Shown: positions 16,566 through 23,635 of the stretch, one piece after another | Numbering within the stretch: position 1 is the first letter of the stretch | Layout: each line of letters begins with the position of its first letter | NCBI GenBank assembly: GCA_029555965.1 | Contig: JAKQHY010000232.1 | Span: forward strand, 1 to 35,112 | DNA length: 35,112 bases | Direction: 5' to 3' | Origin: Chloroflexota bacterium | GTDB lineage: Bacteria > Chloroflexota > Anaerolineae > B4-G1 > SLSP01 | Notes under the pieces: model-generated | Database searches by the model: none | Told to the model about the DNA's origin: nothing | The model's input: the letters and a program-made list of their open reading frames with translations, nothing else | Program-made: the position numbers and the translations under genes

Positions 16566-17410
16566 TACTGCCCCCCTGCTATTAACCCTATCATTGCCAG
16601 CAGCCAGGGGACAATAGCGCGCTGGTACACTTCGGGAGCGGGCCGCTCTCGGAGCAAATTCAACCCCGGCAACGCAAGCAGCAGCAGCCACCCTGCGGCG
16701 GTTCCCTGCCCTTGCCAAACGAGAAAGGCCGCGCCAATGAGCGGGCCTATGCCCGCCAACCAAGAGGCGTGAGCATGACATCCCACCAGCGCCGCGAGCA
16801 CCAACGCCGCAGCGCTTGGCATCCCTAGGTCTCGCGTGCAGAGACTGGCGCCCAAGAGCCAGGGAGCGCCCGTCAAAGCCCATGCCATCCAGCCGCTGCC
16901 CATACGTCCGGCGCCGCCATTCCATAAGACGGCTAACTCGCTCCACGCGAGAAACAGCAGGGTCAGCAGTAGCGTCGTGCGTCCTTGAATTGCGGACAGC
17001 AGCAGCGCAAGCGCCAACGCTAACCCGGCCTGCTGCAACGGTGCGCGCAGAGCGTCGCTCCCGACCGCGCGCCACCAATGGCGCGCCTGTCCTACCGTAT
17101 GTGCCAGCGTCGCGCCCGGCGCGTCAATCTGGGTGTAGGGCAATAGCGGGGTGGGCAGCGTCGCGTTCCAGGTGCGCCATTGAGACAGCGGCGTGGCCCA
17201 ATCGGTGTGCGCGAGTGTTTCCCACCAGGGCCGCCACCCTCCTAACAGCAGCGCCAATGCCAGGAGCCAATCGGTATAAGGCCAACGGGCATCAGTGGAC
17301 AGATTCGCCCAAACACTGCCGGTCAGTGCGATCAGTGGCAGCCAGCCCCAGCCGTTTCGCGGCAGGATTTTAGCGGATATCGGATGTAAGACTTCTGGAT
17401 GTGCAGTCAT
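16565..17410 (-). CDS. polytopic membrane protein of unknown function (281 aa)
   Basis: About seven or eight hydrophobic segments are visible, for example WLLALALLLGGW near 48-59, AGLALALALLLSAI, TLLLTLLFLAWSELAVLW, ALVLAALVG and AIVPWLLAMIGLIAGG at the end. I recognise no family signature. The ATG at 17410 has no Shine-Dalgarno, but an extended -10 promoter lies just upstream, so the mRNA may be leaderless. Its stop overlaps the methyltransferase start (TAATG), so the two are translationally coupled and probably work together at the membrane. Confidence 0.78.
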   Translation of the reverse strand: MTAHPEVLHPISAKILPRNGWGWLPLIALTGSVWANLSTDARWPYTDWLLALALLLGGWRPWWETLAHTDWATPLSQWRTWNATLPTPLLPYTQIDAPGATLAHTVGQARHWWRAVGSDALRAPLQQAGLALALALLLSAIQGRTTLLLTLLFLAWSELAVLWNGGAGRMGSGWMAWALTGAPWLLGASLCTRDLGMPSAAALVLAALVGCHAHASWLAGIGPLIGAAFLVWQGQGTAAGWLLLLALPGLNLLRERPAPEVYQRAIVPWLLAMIGLIAGGQ

Positions 17411-17418
17411 TGTGTGTC

Positions 17419-17427
17419 ATTATACCA
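17419..17427 (-). promoter_or_regulatory. extended -10 promoter giving a nearly leaderless mRNA
   Basis: On the minus strand TGGTATAAT (17427-17419) is an extended -10 element. Transcription would begin near 17412, two bases before the ATG at 17410, with no room for a ribosome binding site. Confidence 0.6.
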
Positions 17428-17441
17428 GGACTTACACACAT

Positions 17442-17469
17442 AAAAAAAGCAGGGAATTTCCCTGCTTTT
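17442..17469 (-). terminator. Rho-independent terminator after the second methyltransferase gene
   Basis: AAAAGCAGGGAA (17445-17456) and TTCCCTGCTTTT (17458-17469) form a perfect 12-bp inverted repeat around one base. In the minus direction the stem ends in a run of seven T residues (17448-17442). It ends the 19076-17497 unit just before the promoter of the next one. Confidence 0.88.
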
Positions 17470-17496
17470 GGGTTTGGCTTGGTCCGTGTCGCTGCG

Positions 17497-18393
17497 TCAG
17501 GCTGGATCGCGGAAATTGTAGATAAGGCCCTCCCGTTGCCAGGTCCGCCCGCAGATGCAGGGAAAGCTCGCCGCCGGTGGCGCGCCCAAAGCGGCTCCGC
17601 AGGCCGGGCAACGAAAGAAGCTCCCCGGCGCGGCATTGTTCTTTCCCACGCCCGCGCCCGCACGCACCAGAACGCTGGGGCTGAGCTGCCACAGGTCGCC
17701 CGTGGGTTGGAGCAGTGTATCCAGGGCAGTGAGCCATCGAGTGGGGACGTGCCGCTTCAACACTTCGGTGCGGAAATGGGAAACGGTGCGCACCCGCTCC
17801 CGTCGCAGACCGGCCTGCTCCAACTGTTCCCAAATCCAGCGGGGATGAAAGTCAAAGTTGAGGGCCGCAAATTCCACCGGGGCCAGATCAAAGGGCGACC
17901 ACTGCTGGCGGCGCAACAGATAGCGCGCGATGGCTTTGAGATGATGCTTGCTGGCAAACTCCAATACTAGCTGCCCTTGCGAGCGCAATATCTCAGCGAT
18001 GCCGCGCAACACTGCCGGCGCGTCAGCCGCGTGGTGTAGCGCGCGGATCATGACGGCGGTATCGAATAGCCCGTTCACAAAGGGGAAGCGGTAGAAATCC
18101 GCCTGAACGAAGAGATAGTGCGGCTTGCCGCTATTCCCACCTTCCCCCAATCGCGTGACGGCCTGTTCCAACTGTGTGCGCGCGTAATCCATCAGCACGA
18201 CGGTTTCGTGGCCGGCGTACAAATCGGTTAGCCGCCCGAAGCCTGCCCCGATCTCAAGGAGCGTTCCCCCGGAGGGAGGCAACAACGCGCGTAACGCCGT
18301 GCGCTCGACCGCATCCTCATAGGCCCGCGCCTGGGTCCAAAACTCCGTGCTGTACCGTGAACCTTCGTAATTGCAGATAGGGCGGTTGGACAT
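17497..18393 (-). CDS. class I SAM-dependent methyltransferase with Cys-rich zinc-ribbon-like tail
   Basis: The frame runs to 19083, but only as a shadow of the upstream gene. The start is ATG 18393, overlapping the upstream stop as TGATG, giving 298 residues. SAM motif I is LLEIGAGFGRLTDLY near 45-59, motif II ends VVLMDYA, and LFDTAVMIRALHHA near 110 is a post-motif segment typical of type-11 methyltransferases. The tail has C262-x2-C265 (CPACG) and C279-x-C281, a zinc-ribbon-like end. The gene pair membrane protein plus methyltransferase with a Cys-rich tail is echoed by the next unit, suggesting related systems. Substrate unknown. Confidence 0.83.
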   Translation of the reverse strand: MSNRPICNYEGSRYSTEFWTQARAYEDAVERTALRALLPPSGGTLLEIGAGFGRLTDLYAGHETVVLMDYARTQLEQAVTRLGEGGNSGKPHYLFVQADFYRFPFVNGLFDTAVMIRALHHAADAPAVLRGIAEILRSQGQLVLEFASKHHLKAIARYLLRRQQWSPFDLAPVEFAALNFDFHPRWIWEQLEQAGLRRERVRTVSHFRTEVLKRHVPTRWLTALDTLLQPTGDLWQLSPSVLVRAGAGVGKNNAAPGSFFRCPACGAALGAPPAASFPCICGRTWQREGLIYNFRDPA

Positions 18394-19076
18394 CAGGGTT
18401 GTGCGGTTTTGGCCTGTGGGCGGAAAATTTCCAGAAGCGAGTTCGGCAGACTTTGCAGGAAACTCGTAATGGGGTTGAAAACGTCGCGCAAGCCTTGAAT
18501 GGCCGGCCCCATTCCGGCTTCTGCCAGATGGATTTCCACCGGGACTTCCATGATGACCGGGACCGTGGTGCTGACCGGCACCATCATATTGAGCGAAACC
18601 GGCAGCGCCATATATTGCGGCAAGTTGAGGCTCACCGTGCCATTGATAGCGCCGCCGCCGCCGGGCAGGAAGAACGTCGCGGGCGCTTGGAGCGGCACCG
18701 GCGCCGTGAGAATCACGTCCGTGTTTTGTGCCAGCGGCAGATCGAATACCACAGGCATAGTGTCCTGGATGTTGACCGTGGTTTGAATGGTGGTGTCGCC
18801 CAGAGCGGCAAAGGCACCATCCAGTTTCACGAGCAACGGCTCGGCAATTTTGGCTTTGACCGTGAAGAGGGGCAGCGGAGACAATAAGAGCACCAATACC
18901 AGGACGAAATTGACGATGAAGGAAAAGATAATCGCAAAGTTCTTGAAGGCCTCCCAGAAGTTCCGCTTGGGGCGTGGCTGCGCCGTTTCGTCTGGTGGTG
19001 AAACGGTGAGGGCGGGGGCTGGGTCTGTGACAACCTTTGGGTCTGCGGCTGTAGTGTTGACTGTTTGCTGTGACAC
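18393..19076 (-). CDS. single-pass membrane protein of unknown function (227 aa)
   Basis: The longest frame starts at 19145, but AAGGAGG (complement of 19083-19089) sits 6 nt before a GTG at 19076, so I use that start. Residues 1-40 are polar and Pro/Thr-rich, then FAIIFSFIVNFVLVLVLLL forms one membrane helix near 48-66. The outside part is mostly short beta-prone repeats with recurring PV (LPVSLNMMVPVSTTVPVIMEVPV) and ends in an amphipathic helical segment. I recognise no family. It is coupled to the methyltransferase downstream (TGATG overlap) and has a clear promoter. Confidence 0.8.
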   Translation of the reverse strand: MSQQTVNTTAADPKVVTDPAPALTVSPPDETAQPRPKRNFWEAFKNFAIIFSFIVNFVLVLVLLLSPLPLFTVKAKIAEPLLVKLDGAFAALGDTTIQTTVNIQDTMPVVFDLPLAQNTDVILTAPVPLQAPATFFLPGGGGAINGTVSLNLPQYMALPVSLNMMVPVSTTVPVIMEVPVEIHLAEAGMGPAIQGLRDVFNPITSFLQSLPNSLLEIFRPQAKTAQP

Positions 19077-19104
19077 GATGCACCTCCTTATGAAAGTTGC
19101 CTTC

Positions 19105-19133
19105 ATTCTAACACGGGAATGGTTTGCAAGCAA
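19105..19133 (-). promoter_or_regulatory. promoter of the membrane protein / methyltransferase pair
   Basis: On the minus strand TTGCTT (19133-19128), a 17-bp spacer and TAGAAT (19110-19105), preceded by TGT as an extended -10, lie 28 bp before the GTG at 19076. Confidence 0.6.
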
Positions 19134-19215
19134 GTTGTAGGCCATATCTCAAACTTCTTTTACCTGCTTTTCCCGCGAGTTTTGCGATCAAATCCCTTAA
19201 AAACCCAGGTTAGAG

Positions 19216-19221
19216 TATAAT
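19216..19221 (+). promoter_or_regulatory. -10 box for a leaderless SARP-regulator mRNA
   Basis: A perfect TATAAT ends 6 bp before the ATG at 19228. With normal spacing the transcription start is the A of the ATG itself. No Shine-Dalgarno is present upstream and no clear -35 box is seen. Confidence 0.6.
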
Positions 19222-19227
19222 ATTTCT

Positions 19228-22200
19228 ATGCCACGCTTGAAAATCGCGCTCTTAGGTCCGCTTCAGATAATGCTGGACGATCAACCCATCACCGATTTTG
19301 CCACCGACAAGGTGCGCGCCCTGTTGGCCTACCTGGCGGTCGAATCTTCGCAGGCGCATCGCCGCGATGCCCTGGCCGGGTTGCTGTGGCCGGATCAACC
19401 CCAGGACAAAGCGCGCCATAGTTTGCGGCAGGCGCTTTCCCATCTGCGCGAGGTATTACAGGATCGTGATGATGAAGCTGGCTTCTTGCTCGTGACCCGC
19501 GACATGGCTCAGTTTAGTCCCCAGGCTAACATGTTATTGGACGTAGCGCAGTTCACGGCATTGAGCGAGCTGTGCAAGCGCCACCCGCATCGGCGGCTCG
19601 GCGCGTGTCACTCTTGCATCCAACGATTGGAAACGATGATCGCCCTGTATCGCGGAGAGTTCCTCTCCCAATTCTTCTTGAGCGACAGCGATACCTTCGA
19701 GGAATGGGCGCTGCTGCGGCGGGAATGGTTTCACTTACAAGTAGTGGAGGCGCTGACGATCTTGGGACGTTACGCCGAGCGGCGCGGCGATCTCGCGCAG
19801 GCTCTGGCCTATATTCGCCGCCAGGTAACACTGGAACCCTGGCGCGAGGAAGCCCATCGCCAGCTCATGCGCTTGTTGGCGCGTGATGGGCAACGCAGCG
19901 CCGCCCTGGTGCAGTACGAGAAATGCCGCAAGGCGCTGTCTACCGAGTTGGGCGTCGAACCGATGGCGGAGACGACAGCCTTGTATACGGCCATTCGCGC
20001 GGGAAAGTCTCTGAGCGGCAGGGGAGCGGGGGAGCGCACGCGACAAGAAGGCAAAGAGATCACCTTGTCGTCGCAGGGATTTGTCGGGCGTGAGGCGGAG
20101 GTGGCGGAACTGAATGACATGCTCGCGGCGCCAGATTGCCGGCTGGTCACGTTGGTTGGCCCCGGCGGTATCGGCAAAAGTTGCCTTGCCCTCAAAGTGG
20201 CGGAAGCGCAGGTCGGACTGTTTGCGGAGGGCGTGGTCAATGTGCCGCTGACGGGTGTGACGACGGCGGCGCTGCTCCCCTCTGTGCTTGTGGATGCTCT
20301 CAAGATCCCCGGCGGCAGCCAGACGCCCCGCGCGCAACTGCTGGATTTCCTGCGTGAGAAAGAAATGTTGCTGTTCCTGGACAACATGGAGCAACTGTTG
20401 GGCGGCGTGGAACTGCTCGACGATATCCTGACCCGCGCGCCAGGCGTCACCCTGTTGATCACGTCGCGGGCGCGTCTCAACCTCCGGCAGGAGTGGGTCT
20501 ACGAAGTGGCCGGACTGACGTACCCGGGGCAGGAAACGAGGAACGAGAATCACGAATCACGAATCACGAATCACGAATTACCCATGACCCATGACTCATT
20601 ACCTCTTTCCGTTCCTCCCTCCTTCGCTGAGTATAGCGCCATCGCCTTATTTATCCAACGGGCGCGGCAGGTGCGGCGGGATTTTGCGCCGGAGATACAC
20701 ATGGCGGCTATGGCGCGCATCTGTCGGCTGGTGGAGGGGTTGCCGCTCGCGGTGGAACTGGCGGCGGCGATGGTAGATGTACGCACCTGTGAGACCATCG
20801 CCGATGACATCGCGCACAATCTCGACGCGCTGACGACGCGCTGGCGCAACGCCCTGCCGCGTCACCGCAGCATCCGCGTGGCGTTTGACCACTCCTGGCA
20901 ATTGCTCGCGCCGGAAGAACAACAGCTCTTCTGCCGGCTATCTGTGTTCCGTGGGGGATTCTCGACGGCGGCCGCCGCGAGGGTATCCGGAGCGCAGCCT
21001 TCGCTACTGCGATCCCTGGTGGAAAAATCCCTCTTGCGTCACGATGCGGCGGAGCGTTATCAGCTTCACGAACTGCTGCGCCAGTACGCAGAAGAACAGC
21101 TACAGCAATCCCCGGCGGCGTATGCTGACATAGCTTCCGCGCATGCCGGATATTACACCGCGTTCCTTGAAGAGCAGGTCGCGCCGCTGCGAGATCCGCG
21201 CCAGCCCCAGGCCCTGAACGCCATCCGCGCCGAGATGGATAATGTGCGGCGTGCCTGGGATTGGGCGTTGGCGCGCCTGGCTCATGAAGATGGCGAAGAG
21301 GCTGTGCTAGTCTTGGCGCGCGCCGTGGAAGGATTGTATCTGTATTACAGCACGCGCGACTACTATCACGAAGGCGAGGAAACCTTTGGATTGGCGGTCG
21401 CTGCTTTGGAAGCCTACAGCGGCGCGACGCCGGCAGACCCCACGCGCGCGTTGTTGCTGGGGCGGCTCCTGGCCTGTCAGGGGAAGTGCTGCGAGTTCAC
21501 GCGACAACCCGACAGAGCGCGCCAATTGTACGAGCGCAGTCTGGCGATTTTCCGGGCGCTGGAGATGGAAGAAGCACGGCAGGAGATGGCGCTGCCGCTG
21601 CACGGCTTGGGATACGTCGCCCACATTCAGGGGGAATATGCGCGGGCGCGGGCCTATTTCCAGGAAAGTTTGGCCTGTTACACGGCAAGCGCGTCTCCGT
21701 GGGGGATCGCCAGCGTGCTCAACAATCTGTGCTTGCTGGGGCGGCGGGAAGGCGTCTACGAAGAGGCTCTTCGCTGGGGACAGGAAAGTCTCACCATCCG
21801 CCGGAAAATCGGCGACCGGCGCGGCGTGGCCTCTTCATTGAATAGCCTCAGCCTCGTTTACACGGCCCAGGGCGCGTATGCGCAGGCGCAGGAGGCATTG
21901 GTGGAATCGTTGGAGATTTGCCGGCAGCTCGATCACAAGGTGGGCGTCGCGAACGCGCTGACAACCCTGGGCGTAACGGCGTTTCATTTGCACGATACTG
22001 AGGGCGCGACGCAGTTTGTGCAGCAGGCCTTGGAGGTTTACCGGGAGATCGGCGACTGGTGGGGAGTGGCGATTGCCTACAACAATCTGGGCCAACTTGC
22101 CACAGAGTCCGGCAATTATGCGCAGGCGCGGCGAATGTTGGAAAAGGGCATCAAGGTGTTCCGCGACATCGGGATCAAGTCAGGACTGGCGAATGCGCTC

Positions 22201-22569
22201 AACAATCTGGGAGAAGCTTGCGCGCATTTGGGCGAAACTCGGGCGGCGCGGCAGCATTTCCTGGAGGCGCTGCACCTGGCCCACGAGATCGGTGAAGTCC
22301 CCATCGTCCTGGAAATTCTGGCGCGGCTGGCGGCGTTGCTGGCGCAGGATGGGGAGAAACGGCGCGCATTGGAAATCCTGGCGTGCGTGCGCGAGCATCC
22401 CGCTAACATTGACGCCACGCGAACACAGATCGCTGCTGCTTTCAATTCATTGACCGCGCAGCTCCCGGCGGCGCAGGCGGCGCAAGACGCGGCTCACGGG
22501 CAGGCGCTGTCTCTGGACGGGCTGGTCGCGGAGTTGCTGGGGATGGATGATTCGCACTGTAGTCCCTAA
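19228..22569 (+). CDS. SARP/AfsR-type regulator: winged helix, BTAD, NB-ARC ATPase, TPRs (1113 aa)
   Basis: Residues 1-95 form an OmpR-like winged helix of the SARP type (LKIALLGPLQIMLDDQPI ... VRALLAYLAVES ... RDALAGLLWPDQP). The bacterial transcriptional activation domain follows at about 100-250 (ALAYIRRQVTLEPWREEAHRQLMRL). An NB-ARC/STAND ATPase follows, with Walker A GPGGIGKS at 311-318 and Walker B at Asp385 (LLFLDNMEQ); SFAEYSAIALFIQRAR and GLPLAVELAAA lie further on. The C-terminal 350 residues are TPRs (NNLGQLATESGNYAQARRMLEKG and similar). STAND proteins are signal-gated switches: ligand binding to the sensor drives oligomerisation. A 7-bp tandem repeat is embedded near residues 440-449. 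Target genes are unknown; the PT-rich lipoprotein follows on the same strand. Confidence 0.93.
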   Translation: MPRLKIALLGPLQIMLDDQPITDFATDKVRALLAYLAVESSQAHRRDALAGLLWPDQPQDKARHSLRQALSHLREVLQDRDDEAGFLLVTRDMAQFSPQANMLLDVAQFTALSELCKRHPHRRLGACHSCIQRLETMIALYRGEFLSQFFLSDSDTFEEWALLRREWFHLQVVEALTILGRYAERRGDLAQALAYIRRQVTLEPWREEAHRQLMRLLARDGQRSAALVQYEKCRKALSTELGVEPMAETTALYTAIRAGKSLSGRGAGERTRQEGKEITLSSQGFVGREAEVAELNDMLAAPDCRLVTLVGPGGIGKSCLALKVAEAQVGLFAEGVVNVPLTGVTTAALLPSVLVDALKIPGGSQTPRAQLLDFLREKEMLLFLDNMEQLLGGVELLDDILTRAPGVTLLITSRARLNLRQEWVYEVAGLTYPGQETRNENHESRITNHELPMTHDSLPLSVPPSFAEYSAIALFIQRARQVRRDFAPEIHMAAMARICRLVEGLPLAVELAAAMVDVRTCETIADDIAHNLDALTTRWRNALPRHRSIRVAFDHSWQLLAPEEQQLFCRLSVFRGGFSTAAAARVSGAQPSLLRSLVEKSLLRHDAAERYQLHELLRQYAEEQLQQSPAAYADIASAHAGYYTAFLEEQVAPLRDPRQPQALNAIRAEMDNVRRAWDWALARLAHEDGEEAVLVLARAVEGLYLYYSTRDYYHEGEETFGLAVAALEAYSGATPADPTRALLLGRLLACQGKCCEFTRQPDRARQLYERSLAIFRALEMEEARQEMALPLHGLGYVAHIQGEYARARAYFQESLACYTASASPWGIASVLNNLCLLGRREGVYEEALRWGQESLTIRRKIGDRRGVASSLNSLSLVYTAQGAYAQAQEALVESLEICRQLDHKVGVANALTTLGVTAFHLHDTEGATQFVQQALEVYREIGDWWGVAIAYNNLGQLATESGNYAQARRMLEKGIKVFRDIGIKSGLANALNNLGEACAHLGETRAARQHFLEALHLAHEIGEVPIVLEILARLAALLAQDGEKRRALEILACVREHPANIDATRTQIAAAFNSLTAQLPAAQAAQDAAHGQALSLDGLVAELLGMDDSHCSP
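20547..20599. repeat. in-frame GAATCAC tandem repeat plus dispersed-repeat words
   Basis: GAATCAC occurs four times in tandem (20547-20574), followed by GAATTA and then ACCCATGACTCAT (20587-20599). The 7-bp unit is not a multiple of three. It lies inside the regulator gene, between the NB-ARC core and its next helical part, and encodes an Asn/His/Ser-rich stretch unlike its flanks. The reverse complement of 20587-20599 matches 28867-28879 at 12 of 13 bases. Confidence 0.75.
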
Positions 22570-22634
22570 ATTTTGAAACGCATTCTCGCGTTTGACTTTC
22601 GCCGGGCGCAGTGTTTGTATCGTATGTTGCGCTC

Positions 22635-22653
22635 TACCACGACGTGGTATAAT
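22635..22653 (+). promoter_or_regulatory. extended -10 promoter overlapped by a palindromic operator-like site
   Basis: TGGTATAAT (22645-22653) is an extended -10 element. TACCACG (22635-22641), A, CGTGGTA (22643-22649) form a perfect 15-bp palindrome that covers the upstream part of the -10, as expected for a repressor site. It lies about 100 bp upstream of the lipoprotein start at 22753. Confidence 0.6.
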
Positions 22654-22752
22654 ACGCCGGTTGCCTTCGGGAAGCTATTCCAAAATATTTATTGCTCTGG
22701 AAGCGATCACCGGAGTGCGGTAAAAATTTTACTACAGCAAGGAAGGTATCGA

Positions 22753-23517
22753 ATGTTTAGAAAATTGCTTCACGCTTTACCGGGCGTGCTGCTTGGGATC
22801 ATGGTGCTAACAGGTTGCCAGGCCACAACGCCAACGGCGACGCCGGAACCTACGCTGACGGCGACGCCGGCCCCTACCTATACCCCTTATCCCACGTACA
22901 CGCCGTTCCCCACCCACACGCCCGCTCCCACGTACACGCCGTTCCCCACATGGACGCCTCCACCGACCGCCACCTTCACACCTGAGCCTACTGCTACACC
23001 TGAACCTACCGCTACGCCTGAACCTACCGCCACCTTGCCCCCTAAACCCACCGCCGTCCCGACGCTCAAGCCGACGGCAATTCCTGCATCTGATCCGACG
23101 GCAGTTCCACCTACCAGCGCTCCGGCAGCAGCAGCATCCGGTAGTGTCGCCGATCTCGTCGCCACAATGCGCGGAACCCGGCAGTCGGTGGAAACATTGG
23201 GAAATATGATTAACAGCGCTATGGGGTCGGGGCGTATTAGTTGCCTGGATTGGGTTAACCTGGTTATGGGCATCAGAGCGACTTCGCAAATAGATGTCTC
23301 GGCCTATAGCGCACAGGTTCAGGGTGCTTACCAGGAATATCTCCAAGGGATTACGATATTTTTGGATGGGGCCGCCCCAATGACAGAAAATTGCACCAAG
23401 CTTTTGTTGGGTGAAGCTGCCGGTAGCATCGGGTTTCAACAGTGGGGGACGGCGCGGATTAAAGTGGATGAAGCTTTGCCTTACATTGACAGAGCCATTG
23501 CGGCTATGCCACAATAA
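22753..23517 (+). CDS. lipoprotein with Pro/Thr-rich stalk (254 aa)
   Basis: The start at ATG 22753 has AAGGAAGG upstream and gives a lipoprotein signal (MFRKLLHALPGVLLGIMVL) with lipobox LTGC. The longer frame from 22573 has no such signal at its start. After the cysteine come about 100 residues of PT-rich repeats (TPYPTYTPFPTHTP, EPTATPEPTATPEPTAT), a wall-crossing or spacer stalk common in Chloroflexota surface proteins. The C-terminal 130 residues are a helical domain of unknown family (SVADLVATMRGTRQSVETL ... CLDWVNLVMGI ... YIDRAIAAM) with two cysteines that could pair outside the cell. Its promoter has a palindrome over the -10. Confidence 0.85.
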   Translation: MFRKLLHALPGVLLGIMVLTGCQATTPTATPEPTLTATPAPTYTPYPTYTPFPTHTPAPTYTPFPTWTPPPTATFTPEPTATPEPTATPEPTATLPPKPTAVPTLKPTAIPASDPTAVPPTSAPAAAASGSVADLVATMRGTRQSVETLGNMINSAMGSGRISCLDWVNLVMGIRATSQIDVSAYSAQVQGAYQEYLQGITIFLDGAAPMTENCTKLLLGEAAGSIGFQQWGTARIKVDEALPYIDRAIAAMPQ

Positions 23518-23554
23518 AACCTGTGTTTAACCGCAACCTGTAAGGGGCAACAAA

Positions 23555-23582
23555 AATGCGCCCGGCAAGTGCCGGGCGCATT
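23555..23582. terminator. bidirectional Rho-independent terminator
   Basis: AATGCGCCCGGCA (23555-23567) and TGCCGGGCGCATT (23570-23582) form a perfect 13-bp stem. It lies between the convergent lipoprotein gene and the formate dehydrogenase gene. In the minus direction the stem ends in five T residues; in the plus direction CTGTTTT follows. Confidence 0.88.
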
Positions 23583-23635
23583 CTGTTTTCAGGTACAGTG
23601 TACTTGTTGGAGTGCATTGTCCCTGAAGATTGAAC

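Noticed and set aside
16566..17078. N-terminal extension of the first methyltransferase in the same open frame
   Set aside because: It is a shadow of the membrane-protein gene on the same strand in another frame: Arg/Ala-rich, no domain, and the TAATG overlap with the membrane helix at 16565 marks the true start.
18394..19083. N-terminal extension of the second methyltransferase
   Set aside because: It overlaps the single-pass membrane protein gene, which has a promoter and an ideal Shine-Dalgarno; the extension is low-complexity Arg/His/Ser-rich sequence.
20547..20580. CRISPR array
   Set aside because: The units are 7 bp without spacers, inside a coding region; no cas gene is nearby.
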